A DNA stretch of 64,000 bases from Consotaella aegiceratis (GCF_036541425.1 NZ_JAZHFT010000002.1:124001-188000), one strand, 5' to 3'. Shown: positions 25,417-34,699, numbered from the stretch's first letter. Made by a program: numbers and translations. Notes: generated by a model not told the origin, from the letters alone.

Positions 25417-26844
25417 CTAAATAACTTTTCCGGGGTTCAGAATGCCGTGCGGATCGAAGACCGCCTTGATCTGGCGCATCAGCGCCAGCGCCGTGGGATC
25501 TCCCGTCTGAGCGAGTTCGTCCCGCTTGAGCTGGCCGATACCGTGTTCGGCCGAGAAGGTCCCGTCGAGTTCACGGACGATACCATGGACGATGTTATTC
25601 ATTTCCTTCCAGCGATCGAGAAAAGCGTCGCGGTCGGCATCGACGGGCTGGGAGATATTGTAGTGGATGTTGCCGTCGCCGAGGTGACCGAAGGCGACGA
25701 TCCGCGCTCCCGGTATCGCCGCCAGGACGGCCGCGTCGGCCCGGCGCAGGAAGTCCGGTACCCGGGCCACCGGCACGGCGATGTCGTGCTTGATCGAGCC
25801 GCCTTCGGGAATCTGGGCCCAGCTCAACTCCTCGCGCATCCGGCGAAACATGGCGGCGTCGGCAAGCGACTGCGCGATCACGGCGTCGACGATTCCGCCG
25901 GCTTCGAATGCCGCGCCGAGCACGGTTTCCATGGTTTCGCGCGCATCCTCGGCCGAGCGGCCCGAGGAGATTTCGATCAGCGCGTACCAGGGATGGATCG
26001 CCGCCAGCGGGTCGCGGAGTCCGGACACATGGCGTAAGGCGAAGTCGACGCCGATCCGAGGGATCAGTTCGAAGGCCGTGAGCTGCACGCCGGCGCGCGC
26101 CTGAGCCTCCTGGAAGAGAGCCAGCGCGGCCTCCGGCGTCTCGAGCGCGACATAGGCCAGTTCGCGCCCGGCCGGCTTGGGGAAGAGCTTCAGGACGGCG
26201 GCCGTTATGACGGCGAGCGTGCCCTCCGATCCGACCAGGAGATTGCGCAGATCATAACCCCGATTGTCCTTGCGAAGCCGCCTGAGTCCGTGAACGATCT
26301 CGCCCGAGGGCAGAACCGCCTCCAGGCCGAGGCAGAGGTCGCGCGCGTTGCCATAGGCCAGCACGCCGATGCCTCCGGCATTGGAGGCCAGATTGCCGCC
26401 GATCTGGCAGGAGCCTTCGGCGCCGAGCGACAGCGGAAACAGGCAGTCCGCCTCGTCCGCCGCCTGCTGGACGCGGGCCAGCACCGCGCCCGCTTCGACC
26501 AGCATGGTACGGCCGACGGGATCCACCTCGACGATGCGGTCGAGGCGCGACAGAGACAGGAGCACCTCGGCGTCCGACAACGGTTGCTGGCCGCCAACGA
26601 GCCCGGTGTTGCCGCCCTGCGGCACGATCGGCGTTCGGGTCTCGGAGGCCAGCCGCATGATCGCCGCTACTTCGTCGCGGTCGCGCGGGCGCAGGACCAG
26701 GCGCGAGCGGCCGGTGAAGCGCTGGCGCGGCTCGTGCAGATAGGGTTCGATCAGGCTGTCCTCGCGCAGCGCATGGGCGGGGCCCACGATGGCGGCGAAG
26801 CGATCGGCAAGATCCGGAGACAGGGACGTGCGATGATTTGACAT
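25417..26844 (-). CDS. FAD-binding oxidoreductase of the GlcD / D-2-hydroxyacid dehydrogenase type
   Basis: 475 residues from ATG 26844. PCMH-type FAD domain: PIVPQGGNTGLVGGQQPL, GAEGSCQIGGNLASNAGGIGVLAYGNARDLCLGLEAVLPSGEI, LLVGSEGTLAVITAAVLKLFP. C-terminal oxidase domain with HLGDGNIHYNISQP and SAEHGIGQLKRDEL, the metal and substrate site of D-2-hydroxyglutarate / D-lactate dehydrogenases. Likely oxidises a D-2-hydroxyacid and passes electrons to the respiratory chain or ETF. The frame is open to 27669 but that part is a shadow of the Sua5 gene. Downstream of sua5 by about 115 bp. Confidence 0.92.
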   Translation of the reverse strand: MSNHRTSLSPDLADRFAAIVGPAHALREDSLIEPYLHEPRQRFTGRSRLVLRPRDRDEVAAIMRLASETRTPIVPQGGNTGLVGGQQPLSDAEVLLSLSRLDRIVEVDPVGRTMLVEAGAVLARVQQAADEADCLFPLSLGAEGSCQIGGNLASNAGGIGVLAYGNARDLCLGLEAVLPSGEIVHGLRRLRKDNRGYDLRNLLVGSEGTLAVITAAVLKLFPKPAGRELAYVALETPEAALALFQEAQARAGVQLTAFELIPRIGVDFALRHVSGLRDPLAAIHPWYALIEISSGRSAEDARETMETVLGAAFEAGGIVDAVIAQSLADAAMFRRMREELSWAQIPEGGSIKHDIAVPVARVPDFLRRADAAVLAAIPGARIVAFGHLGDGNIHYNISQPVDADRDAFLDRWKEMNNIVHGIVRELDGTFSAEHGIGQLKRDELAQTGDPTALALMRQIKAVFDPHGILNPGKVI

Positions 26845-26960
26845 AGGCCGCCCATTAGACCTGTCGGCGCGTCCCGTCGAGCGCAGCGCAGCATGATGGC
26901 CGCAAGGCACCCATCCATGCGGCGGGAGCCCACGTGCCGGTGCGATGGTCGCTTGAAAAT

Positions 26961-27929
26961 TCAACGGGAGTCGCGCGGCGCCGCTGCCCGGTGCAGCCGG
27001 TCGTTGATCGCCTCGCCCAGGCCGTGGCTCGGGACAGGGGCGACGGCGATCCGGATCACCTCCGGCCGGTCGAACGCCGTCAGCGCCGAAAACAGCGTTG
27101 CCGCCGCCTCGCGCAGGTCGCCGGTCGGGCTGAGGTTGATCACGGCGGCGGCGGCGTCTTGTCCCTCGATCGGATCGGGTCCGAAGGCAATGAGATGCTC
27201 GCCCGGCTCTACGAACTGGACATCGAGGCGAACCAAGCCCGCAGGAGCATAGTGCGAGGCGAGCTGTCCCGGCGCCTGCACCGCGGCCCCGGGCGCGACG
27301 CGCACCACCGGCAGACCGGCGGCCGCTTCGATGTCCTCGACGGCGACGGCTCCGGCGCGAAGCAGCAGAAGATGATCGCCCGCCGGTTTCACGATGGTCG
27401 ATTCCAGGCCCATCGGACAGGGGCCGCCGTCCAGGATCATGTCGATCCGACCGTCCAGCCCGCGCCGGACATGCTCGGCCGTGGTCGGGCTGACACGCCC
27501 CGAGGGATTGGCGCTCGGCGCGGCGACGGGACGGCCGAGTTCGGCAATGAGATCGAGCGCAATGCCGCGCGGCGAGCGGACGGCGAGCGTCGGCAGTCCC
27601 CCCGACACCAACGGGTGGATATCCGAACCCGACCGCGCCGGCAGGACCAGCGTGAGGGCTCCCGGCCAAAAGGCCGTTGCCAGTCTCTCGGCAACGGGGT
27701 CGAACGTCACGATCGCAGCCGCCATGGCGAAACTGTCGACATGGCAGATCAAAGGATTGAAGCGAGGCCGCCCCTTCGCCTCGAAAATGTGGGCGACCGC
27801 CGGTCCGTTGGTGGCATCGGCGGCAAGCCCGTAGACGGTTTCGGTCGGGATGGCCACCAGTCCGCCATCGCGCAGACAGCTTGCAGCCTGCCGGGTAGCA
27901 TCCGGCGACACGGGAATCACGATCGTCAT
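26961..27929 (-). CDS. L-threonylcarbamoyladenylate synthase (Sua5/YrdC)
   Basis: 322 residues, the long Sua5 form. N-terminal YrdC domain: KxR-type opening GGLVAIPTETVYGLAADATN, RPRFNPLICHV, FWPGALTLVLP, RSPRGIALDLI, SANPSGRVSPTTAEHV. The C-terminal ~110 residues with PGQLASHYAPAGLVRLDV form the Sua5 domain, linked by a flexible segment. Makes threonylcarbamoyl-AMP for the t6A37 modification of ANN-decoding tRNAs. Confidence 0.95.
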   Translation of the reverse strand: MTIVIPVSPDATRQAASCLRDGGLVAIPTETVYGLAADATNGPAVAHIFEAKGRPRFNPLICHVDSFAMAAAIVTFDPVAERLATAFWPGALTLVLPARSGSDIHPLVSGGLPTLAVRSPRGIALDLIAELGRPVAAPSANPSGRVSPTTAEHVRRGLDGRIDMILDGGPCPMGLESTIVKPAGDHLLLLRAGAVAVEDIEAAAGLPVVRVAPGAAVQAPGQLASHYAPAGLVRLDVQFVEPGEHLIAFGPDPIEGQDAAAAVINLSPTGDLREAAATLFSALTAFDRPEVIRIAVAPVPSHGLGEAINDRLHRAAAPRDSR

Positions 27930-28036
27930 CGGCCCAGCCTATAGCAGCCCGGCGACTTCCTCATCCATCAAGAACGCAAATGCACAGAGGCCGGCAGCCC
28001 GGCTCATGGGCGCCAGTCACAAAACACTGTGGGCAG

Positions 28037-28055
28037 GCGGCGGCTAAGCCGCCGC
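28037..28055 (-). terminator. GC-rich hairpin between small membrane gene and sua5
   Basis: Perfect 8-bp stem GCGGCGGC/GCCGCCGC with a TAA loop, 38 nt beyond the stop of the small membrane protein gene and 108 nt upstream of the Sua5 start. No U-tract on the minus strand, so termination is only likely. Confidence 0.4.
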
Positions 28056-28093
28056 TCCATGAGGACTCAAAAAGGAGCCGAGTAGGATCGGTA

Positions 28094-28228
28094 TTATTGC
28101 GTCGTGGTCGTCGCCGCGTCCGGAGCCGGCGCCACCGCCGCGTCCTGGGCCGACCAATCCCAAACGAACCAAATGATGATCAAAACGACGATAATGCCGA
28201 TGATCCAGCCGATCGTCCGATTATTCAT
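28094..28228 (-). CDS. small single-pass membrane protein
   Basis: 44 residues from ATG 28228, with GGAG 10-12 nt upstream. One strongly hydrophobic helix (WIIGIIVVLIIIWFVWDW, residues ~7-24) after MNNRT, then a short Ala/Pro/Asp tail ending in four threonines and Gln. No family recognised. Reality as a gene is supported by the ribosome site, the clean transmembrane pattern and the low chance of such an Ile/Val/Trp run in 65% GC DNA. May be a stress or envelope microprotein; function unknown. Confidence 0.65.
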   Translation of the reverse strand: MNNRTIGWIIGIIVVLIIIWFVWDWSAQDAAVAPAPDAATTTTQ

Positions 28229-28396
28229 CGTGCTGACTCCGCACTGTACGGCTGGACACTTTTCCAGCCTACCGAACAACCCGTCAGCACCGCCTTTGGT
28301 TCCCTCGGATCCAAAAAAGCCGGCGATGCGGACCGCCGGCCTGAAGCGAGAAACTCAGCTTGCCGGGACGGCACTCGCGCCCCGGCAAAGACGGGC

Positions 28397-29998
28397 TTAG
28401 CGCGTGGTTTCGAACGCCATCAGCACACGCTGATCGACGCTATCGGCCGGCAGCAACTCTGCCGATGCGAAGCTCGTCAGACGAGGACCGCGCTCGGCAC
28501 CGTGCGGCAGTGCCTGCGACAGCACATAGGCCGGCATGGACAGCATCGAACTCTTGCGCTGGGCATCGGCGGCACGAATGATGTCGAGGAGCTTGGACTT
28601 CTGATCCTTGGTGAGCGGCACAAGCCGGCTCGCCGCGGACTTTTTCCTGTCGCCGGCCGAAACGGCGGCATCGACGGGGTGGTAGGTCCGCGAGACGATC
28701 GAGCCGATCGCCTGCATTTCTTCCTTGGCCTGGTCGAGCCCGCTCAGGACCGAGGGGGCCGCGGAGGCCGTCTTCACCGCAGGCTTGGTCTCATCGGCCG
28801 CAGGCGTTTCCTTGGATGCCGTCTCGGCGTCCGGGCGGGGCTGCGGAATGGCGACCTCGGGTGCGGCGTGCTTCCAGTCGCCGACTTTGTGCTCCTCGAA
28901 GGCGGCCTGGTTGAGAAGACGCAGCGGATCGACGGCGTGGCGCTCCGCACCAGGGCCGTAAGCAGCCACGACCGTATTCAGCGAGCCGTCAGCATCCTCT
29001 GTCGCACGGTCGGCTGCGGCAGCGACTTGGACTTCACTCGCCTCGATCGCCTTCGACAGCGCACCACCGACGACATCCATCGCATGGCGAGCCTTGCCGC
29101 CCAGATCGGCGACCAAAGCCCACGGGCTCGTCGCAGGAACCTCGTCCTGCTTCTCGACCAGGCCATCGAACGGCCAGGCGGCCCGCAGTCCGGCGACGTC
29201 CAGGGACGCGACGTTGACGTCGATATCGGACTTGGCGCCCTTCACGCGGTAGGGGCAGGACCGTTCGTTGCAGTTGTGCATGGAGGAAAACTGCCACAGC
29301 GCGTAGGTCGGCCAGGTGTCCTCCGGAAACAGCCCGGTGATGTCGTCGCGATAGCGCGCATACCAGAGCTGCAGGCGCGACAGCAGCGGATAGGTGGCCT
29401 TGTGCTGGGCGATCCACTTGGCGGTCGAGCCGTTGGTGTAGAGCACCGGATAGCGACCGGTGCGGATCTTCACCTGGTTGGCGAAGATCTCGGCGTCCTG
29501 AAGCGACATCCACTCGTCGGTGTTGTCCTCGATGTCCAGCGCGATCAGGTCGTCGGCCTCGGGCTCGGCGAAATCGATGAAATGGTCGGCCTGCTCGCGA
29601 GGATTGCCGGGACGGCCGAGATGGTAGGCGCCCCACTTGAGGCCCAGCGTCTTCGCCATCTCGCGGCGCGTCATGTAAAGCTCTTTGGTGACGGAGTACT
29701 TCCACCACCGGTTCTTGCAGAGAAGCGCCTCGTCGCCGGACTTGCCCGAGCAATTCCATTCCGGCGGCAGACCGTCGGAGGCCTTGTTGATGAAACCGAC
29801 GACCCGCTTGTCGGAGATCAGCTGCTTCCAGTCGATCGGATTGAACTCGTAGGCGTCGATGACGAGCGCCCGATCCGAGTTCTTCCAGGGCTGATCGAAA
29901 TCAGCCCGGGCCGGCGCCGAAAACAACAAAACAGTAGCGGTCAAAGCACAGGCGAGTCTGATGGCAGCCGCAATAGCAGCAGCAGGCGCGTCTTGCAT
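28397..29998 (-). CDS. GH25 family muramidase, exported
   Basis: 533 residues from ATG 29998. A signal peptide (~1-32, ending PARA) leads into a glycoside hydrolase family 25 domain: ALVIDAYEFNPIDW at the start of the barrel, FINKASDG, WGAYHLGRPGNPREQADHF, and DLIALDIEDNTDEW with the Asp/Glu catalytic pair, then YPVLYTNGSTAKW and YALWQFSS. The C-terminal ~260 residues are not similar to anything I recognise and are rich in Ala, Glu and Lys, perhaps a wall-association or spacer region. Probably cuts peptidoglycan during envelope remodelling. Confidence 0.87.
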   Translation of the reverse strand: MQDAPAAAIAAAIRLACALTATVLLFSAPARADFDQPWKNSDRALVIDAYEFNPIDWKQLISDKRVVGFINKASDGLPPEWNCSGKSGDEALLCKNRWWKYSVTKELYMTRREMAKTLGLKWGAYHLGRPGNPREQADHFIDFAEPEADDLIALDIEDNTDEWMSLQDAEIFANQVKIRTGRYPVLYTNGSTAKWIAQHKATYPLLSRLQLWYARYRDDITGLFPEDTWPTYALWQFSSMHNCNERSCPYRVKGAKSDIDVNVASLDVAGLRAAWPFDGLVEKQDEVPATSPWALVADLGGKARHAMDVVGGALSKAIEASEVQVAAAADRATEDADGSLNTVVAAYGPGAERHAVDPLRLLNQAAFEEHKVGDWKHAAPEVAIPQPRPDAETASKETPAADETKPAVKTASAAPSVLSGLDQAKEEMQAIGSIVSRTYHPVDAAVSAGDRKKSAASRLVPLTKDQKSKLLDIIRAADAQRKSSMLSMPAYVLSQALPHGAERGPRLTSFASAELLPADSVDQRVLMAFETTR

Positions 29999-30293
29999 TC
30001 CCGATATCCCCTCGGTGTCGCTCGTATGGCTCAATCGTCCCCCGCGACGGTTCCGGTCCCCCAAGCCAAGCGACTTGCCGTTCCCTGCGGTATGAGACTG
30101 ATTTCCCCCGACAATCGGGCAGGTTCCGGGCGCTGCGATCACGAATTGTTAACAGATCGCCGGAAAATGGCGCAAAACGCCCGTTTCAGGCTGCCTCGGC
30201 CCACGCAGAGCAAGCTTGCGGCAAGCTTCACGGAAGCAGCCGCGCCGCGCCGCAATATCGAAGTCGAATCAGAGCCGAATCAGGAGCCGGCGG

Positions 30294-32627
30294 TCAGCCG
30301 GCGACGCGAGAAAAGTCGGCAACCTTTTGCGTCGCCTCGCGGATCCGCGTGAGCAGAGCCAAACGGTTGGCGCGCACGGCCTCGTCCTCGGCATTGACCA
30401 GCACCTTGTCGAAGAACGCATCGACGGGCGCGCGCAGATCGGCCAACGCGGCCATGGCGTGCTCGTAGTTTTCGACCTTCAATGCTTCGTCGAGCTGAAG
30501 TTCCGCCCGGTCGATCGCGCCGGCGAGAGCCTTTTCCTCGTGCTCGGCGAGAAGCGACAGATCGACGCTCCCGGCGATGCGCGTGCCCTTCTTCTCTTCC
30601 GCCGCCAGGATGTTGGCGGCGCGACGGAAGCCCGCAAGCAGGTTCTGCCCGTCCTCGGTGTCGAGAAAGGCGCCCAGCGCCGCGACACGACGGGTGATGT
30701 CGAAGAGGTCGTCGCGCGCGAAGGCCGATGCCGAGCTTTCCTTCTCCGATTGGCTGATCTCCCCCCTGGTGGGGGAGATGGGCGGCAGCCCAGAGGGGGG
30801 GACTGCGGCGTCGGCGTCCTGGGTTCGCCCCCCCTCTGCCTTGCCAGGCATCTCCCCCACGAGGGGGGAGATCGAAGCGGCATCGTCCCGCCCGCTGGAG
30901 AGCACCGCATCGACGAGATCGTGCCGAGCGCCGGATTCGCGCAACTGCACCTTCAGCCGATCGTGGAAGAAGGAGAGGAGATCGCTCGACGCGCTCAATG
31001 CCGTCATCCGGAGGCGCAGCCCATTCTCCAGCACTAGCCGGATGACGCCCAGTGCGGCGCGGCGCAGGGCATACGGGTCCTTCGACCCCGTCGGCTTCTC
31101 GTCGATCGCCCAGAAGCCGACGAGGATGTCCAGCTTGTCGGCGAGCGCCACCGCGATCGCGACGGGATCGGTCGGCACGCGATCCGAGGGGCCGAGCGGC
31201 TTGTAATGCTCCTCCACCGCCGCCTGGACGGACGGATGTTCGCCCTGCAGAGCGGAATAGTACCGCCCCATCAGGCCCTGCAGCTCTGGAAATTCGCCGA
31301 CCATCTCGGTGGTCAGGTCCGCCTTGGCGAGCAGTGACGCACGCCGCGCCAGGCCTTTCAGCGTATCGACGGAGACCGTTTCACCACCAAGCTCCGCGCC
31401 GTCCGGCCAAAGCGTCTCGGCGATCGTCTCGGCCAACGCAGCGATGCGCTGGACGCGCTCGCCCTGCGTGCCGATCTTGGCATGGAAGGTGACGCCCAGC
31501 GCATCGAGCTTGGCCATGCGCTGGTCGAGCGGCTTCGACAGATCGAGGCCGAGCTTGTCCGCCGACGGCTTGAGGCTGGAGAGATCCGGCAGGTCGCCCT
31601 GGTCCGTTTCCCAGAAATAGAGCGCGTCGGAGAGCCGCGCCGCCACGACCTTGCCGTTGCCGCGCGCGATCTCGGCGCCGCCGTCCTTGGCCGCGATGTT
31701 GGAGACCAGGACGAACTGGTTGGCGAGCCGCCCGTTGCCGCCATGCGGCCGCGTGACGAAGCACTTCTGGTTCGCCTTGATGGTGAGCTGGACGACCTCG
31801 GGCGGGATATCGAGAAACGCCTCGTCGAATTCGCCCATCAGCGTCACCGGCCGCTCCACGAGCCCCGACACTTCCTCGAGCAACGCTTCGTCGGGCACCA
31901 CTTCCAGGCCCTTGGCGAACGCCAGGTTCTCCGCATCGTGGCGGATCATGTCCTTGCGGCGCTCGGCATCGAGCACCACGAAGGCGCGATCGAGGCTCGC
32001 CGCATAGTCGTCGAAGCGGCGGACCCGGATCTCGTCGGGCGCATGGAAGCGGTGGCCCACCGTCATCCGGTCCGACTTCAACCCATCCACCTCGAATTCG
32101 ACCACCACCGGCTCCTCGGTCTCGGGGCCGAAAGTGCAGAGGATCGAATGGAGCGGGCGCACCCAGCGCAGGCTGCCCGGCTGCCGCGAGGCCGCCCCCC
32201 AGCGCATCGACTTGGGCCAGGGGAAATCGCGGACGATCCCCGGCATCAGATCCGCGACGATGGCCTCGGCCGTGCGGCCGGGCTTGCGCACCACGGCGAC
32301 GTAGAAATCGCCCTTCTTCGGATCGGATCGGACCTCCGCCTCGTCGACGGAAGCGAGGCCGGCGCCGCGCAAGAAGCCTTCGATTGCCTTGGGCGGCGCG
32401 TCGACCCGCGGCCCCTTGCGCTCTTCCGCCACGTCCTTCGACTTCGCCGTCACGCCGCGCACATCCAGCGCGAGCCGGCGCGGCGTCCAGTATTCGCGCG
32501 CGCCCTCATATGTCAGACCGGCATCGACCAGACCGTCGGTCACCAGCTTCCTGAGATCGCCGGCAGCCTTGCGCTGCATGCGAGCGGGAATTTCCTCGGA
32601 GCGGAGTTCGATCAAAAGGTCGGGCAT
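30294..32627 (-). CDS. glyS: glycyl-tRNA synthetase beta subunit, carrying an in-frame repeat insertion
   Basis: 777 residues, longer than the ~690-720 I expect for this subunit. Opens with MPDLLIELRSEEIPARMQRKA; conserved FVTRPHGGNGRLANQFVLVSN and the HD-like core follow, and the C-terminal DALR-type anticodon domain ends near KVADF. Residues ~585-624 are encoded by a 118-bp palindromic element and read SPLVGEMPGKAEGG...PPSGLPPISPTRGEIS, which does not belong to the family. The insert falls between the core and the C-terminal domain, so the protein may tolerate it. Works with GlyQ as an alpha2beta2 enzyme charging tRNA-Gly. Separated from glyQ by a metallopeptidase gene and a terminator. Confidence 0.95.
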   Translation of the reverse strand: MPDLLIELRSEEIPARMQRKAAGDLRKLVTDGLVDAGLTYEGAREYWTPRRLALDVRGVTAKSKDVAEERKGPRVDAPPKAIEGFLRGAGLASVDEAEVRSDPKKGDFYVAVVRKPGRTAEAIVADLMPGIVRDFPWPKSMRWGAASRQPGSLRWVRPLHSILCTFGPETEEPVVVEFEVDGLKSDRMTVGHRFHAPDEIRVRRFDDYAASLDRAFVVLDAERRKDMIRHDAENLAFAKGLEVVPDEALLEEVSGLVERPVTLMGEFDEAFLDIPPEVVQLTIKANQKCFVTRPHGGNGRLANQFVLVSNIAAKDGGAEIARGNGKVVAARLSDALYFWETDQGDLPDLSSLKPSADKLGLDLSKPLDQRMAKLDALGVTFHAKIGTQGERVQRIAALAETIAETLWPDGAELGGETVSVDTLKGLARRASLLAKADLTTEMVGEFPELQGLMGRYYSALQGEHPSVQAAVEEHYKPLGPSDRVPTDPVAIAVALADKLDILVGFWAIDEKPTGSKDPYALRRAALGVIRLVLENGLRLRMTALSASSDLLSFFHDRLKVQLRESGARHDLVDAVLSSGRDDAASISPLVGEMPGKAEGGRTQDADAAVPPSGLPPISPTRGEISQSEKESSASAFARDDLFDITRRVAALGAFLDTEDGQNLLAGFRRAANILAAEEKKGTRIAGSVDLSLLAEHEEKALAGAIDRAELQLDEALKVENYEHAMAALADLRAPVDAFFDKVLVNAEDEAVRANRLALLTRIREATQKVADFSRVAG
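30756..30873. repeat. palindromic repeat element embedded in glyS
   Basis: Two 46-bp arms (30756-30801 and 30828-30873) that are near-perfect reverse complements of each other, starting GATCTCCCCCC and ending in runs of seven G or C, separated by a 26-bp spacer. Translated in the glyS frame it gives the SPLVGEM...ISPTRGEI peptide that I recall in many unrelated rhizobial proteins. It keeps the reading frame open. Confidence 0.85.
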
Positions 32628-32637
32628 GGCGATTCAA

Positions 32638-32678
32638 GCAAAAGGAAGGACGCGTGGCGCGTTGACACCACGCGTCCT
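32638..32678 (-). terminator. rho-independent terminator after the metallopeptidase gene
   Basis: Perfect 11-bp stem AGGACGCGTGG (32647-32657) with CCACGCGTCCT (32668-32678), 10-nt loop, followed on the minus strand by TCCTTTTGC. It lies between the metallopeptidase stop (32715) and the glyS start (32627), so glyS probably has its own promoter or depends on read-through. Confidence 0.7.
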
Positions 32679-32714
32679 GACGAATTGCAAGCGCTCGCGT
32701 GCGATTTCGTCGCC

Positions 32715-33605
32715 CTAGATGTCGCCCGAGAAGGTGTCGCAGGCGTTCATGTCGCCGCTCTGGTAGCCGCGGCGGAACCAGGTCTGACGCTGCGCCGACG
32801 TGCCATGAGTGAACGAGTCGGGCACCACCACGCCCTGGCTGCGCTTCTGCAAGGTATCGTCGCCGATCTCGCCAGCCGCATTCAGCGCCTCATCGATATC
32901 GCCGTCGTCGAGATAGCCGGCGCTGTCGGTGTCGTGCGCCCAGATGCCGGCATAGCAGTCCGCCTGCAACTCGACGCGCACCGACATCGCATTGGCCTGA
33001 GCTTCGCTCATCTGCTGCCGCGCCTGGTTGAACTGCGGCAGGATGCCGGTGAGGTTCTGCACGTGATGGCCGACCTCGTGCGCGATCACATAGGCCTGCG
33101 CGAAGTCGCCGGGCGAATTGAGCTGATTACGAAGCTGCTGAAAGAAATTGAGGTCGAGATAGAGCTTGCGGTCGTTCGGGCAGTAGAACGGCCCGGTGGC
33201 GGCGCTCGCCGTGCCGCAGGCCGACTGGACGACGTTGGTGAAGAGCACCAGGGTCGGCTCGGGATAGTCCTCGCCGGCATTGGCGAAGCGCTTGTTCCAG
33301 ACGTCCTCGGTATCGGCCAGCACGGTGGCGACGAAATCGTCCGTCTCGTCGGCGGTGCCTTCGACACCGGGCCCCTGGCTGCCGCTCGTCTGATAGCTGC
33401 TGCCGCCGTCGTTCATCATGCCGAGAAGCGACAGGGGATTGACGCCGAAGCCGAGCCACAGCACCGCCATGACGATCAGCAGGCCGATGCCGCCTCCGCC
33501 GCCGGCGCGGACCGGGATGCGCATCCCGCCGCCTCCGCCGCCGCCGAAGCTGGCGCCCCGCCGGTCCTGAACATTGCGAGACATCCGCCGCCCGCGCCAC
33601 TCCAT
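32715..33605 (-). CDS. YpfJ-like neutral zinc metallopeptidase
   Basis: 296 residues from ATG 33605, preceded by AGGAGAG. Begins MEWRGRRMSRNVQDRRG with a glycine-rich stretch, then one transmembrane helix (~40-58), and a C-terminal domain with the zinc motif HEVGHH in AQAYVIAHEVGHHVQNLTGI. Other conserved parts are FYCPNDRKLYLDLNFF, ELQADCYAGIWA and SFTHGTSAQRQTWFRRGY. This is the KPN_02809/YpfJ family; substrates are unknown. It sits between glyQ and glyS. Confidence 0.93.
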   Translation of the reverse strand: MEWRGRRMSRNVQDRRGASFGGGGGGGMRIPVRAGGGGGIGLLIVMAVLWLGFGVNPLSLLGMMNDGGSSYQTSGSQGPGVEGTADETDDFVATVLADTEDVWNKRFANAGEDYPEPTLVLFTNVVQSACGTASAATGPFYCPNDRKLYLDLNFFQQLRNQLNSPGDFAQAYVIAHEVGHHVQNLTGILPQFNQARQQMSEAQANAMSVRVELQADCYAGIWAHDTDSAGYLDDGDIDEALNAAGEIGDDTLQKRSQGVVVPDSFTHGTSAQRQTWFRRGYQSGDMNACDTFSGDI

Positions 33606-33754
33606 CGCACTCTCCTGACTCCGTGGGTCGGAGCATGAACGCAGCAGGGGCGATTTGGTGCCACCATCACCCGCCCGCGATGGGATGCGCCTGTAAGTCG
33701 GCGCCGGAGCGGGGCCGTTCGGTCGTGGAAGGGTCCTGCCGCCCCCGTATTCGG

Positions 33755-34699
33755 TCAGGCAGCGGCCGCTGTGGCTCCGCCGGCCTCGGTCAGGAGAAAT
33801 GCCTCGCCGCAGGCCTTCGCCAGCGTGCGAACCCGCAGGATGTAGCTCTGGCGCTCGGTGACCGAGATGACGCCGCGCGCATCGAGCAGGTTGAAGACGT
33901 GCGAGGCCTTGATGCACTGGTCGTAGGCCGGGAAGACACAGGCATGCAGAGTGCTCTTGCCGTTCGGTGCGCCGGCCGCAAGGATCGCCGCGCATTGCTG
34001 TTCGGCTTCGTCGAAATGGCGATGCAGGATGGCCGTGTCGGCGAGCTCGAAATTGTAGCGCGAATATTCCTGCTCGGCCTGCAGGAAGACGTCGCCATAG
34101 GTGACCTTCTCCTCGCCCTCGCGGCCGTTGAAGTTGATGTCCCTGAAGTTGTCGACCCCCTGCACGTACATCGCCAGCCGTTCGAGCCCATAGGTGAGTT
34201 CGCCGGCCACGGGCGCGCATTCGATGCCGCAGACCTGCTGGAAGTAGGTGAACTGCGACACCTCCATGCCGTCGCACCAGCATTCCCAGCCGAGCCCCCA
34301 GGCGCCGAGCGTCGGACTCTCCCAGTCGTCCTCGACGAAGCGGATGTCGTGGAGCAGCGGATCGATGCCGATCGCGTCGAGCGAGCCGAGATAGAGCTCC
34401 TGGAGGTTCGACGGATTGGGCTTCAGGATCACCTGAAACTGATAGTAGTGCTGGTAGCGGTTCGGGTTTTCGCCATAGCGCCCGTCCTTCGGCCGGCGCG
34501 ACGGCTGGACATAGGCGGCGTTCCACCGCTTCGGCCCCAGCGCACGCAACGTCGTCGCCGGATGGAAGGTGCCGGCACCCACCTCCATGTCATAGGGCTG
34601 CAGCACGACGCAGCCATAGTCCGCCCAATAGCGCTGGAGGGTCAGGATCAGGCCCTGGAACGAGCGGCGGGGATCCATATGGGGGGCGATGGCGGACAT
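33755..34699 (-). CDS. glyQ: glycyl-tRNA synthetase alpha subunit
   Basis: 314 residues. Class II synthetase catalytic subunit: SFQGLILTLQRYWADYGCVVLQPYDMEVGAGTFHPATTLRALGP, NRYQHYYQFQVILKP (motif 2 region), GIDPLLHDIRFVEDDWESPTLGAWGLGWECWCDGMEVSQFTYFQQVCG, and ELTYGLERLAMYVQGV (motif 3). Pairs with GlyS. The track starts at ATG 34699; an internal ATG (MDPRRSF) is also possible. Confidence 0.97.
   Translation of the reverse strand: MSAIAPHMDPRRSFQGLILTLQRYWADYGCVVLQPYDMEVGAGTFHPATTLRALGPKRWNAAYVQPSRRPKDGRYGENPNRYQHYYQFQVILKPNPSNLQELYLGSLDAIGIDPLLHDIRFVEDDWESPTLGAWGLGWECWCDGMEVSQFTYFQQVCGIECAPVAGELTYGLERLAMYVQGVDNFRDINFNGREGEEKVTYGDVFLQAEQEYSRYNFELADTAILHRHFDEAEQQCAAILAAGAPNGKSTLHACVFPAYDQCIKASHVFNLLDARGVISVTERQSYILRVRTLAKACGEAFLLTEAGGATAAAA

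Noticed and set aside
26845..27669. N-terminal extension of the GlcD-like oxidase frame
   Set aside because: Runs antisense-independent through the sua5 coding region in another frame; resembles no oxidase sequence. The ATG at 26844 gives a full-length family member.
27980..30352. 790-codon open frame on the plus strand
   Set aside because: Antisense to the GH25 gene; biased composition and no motif.
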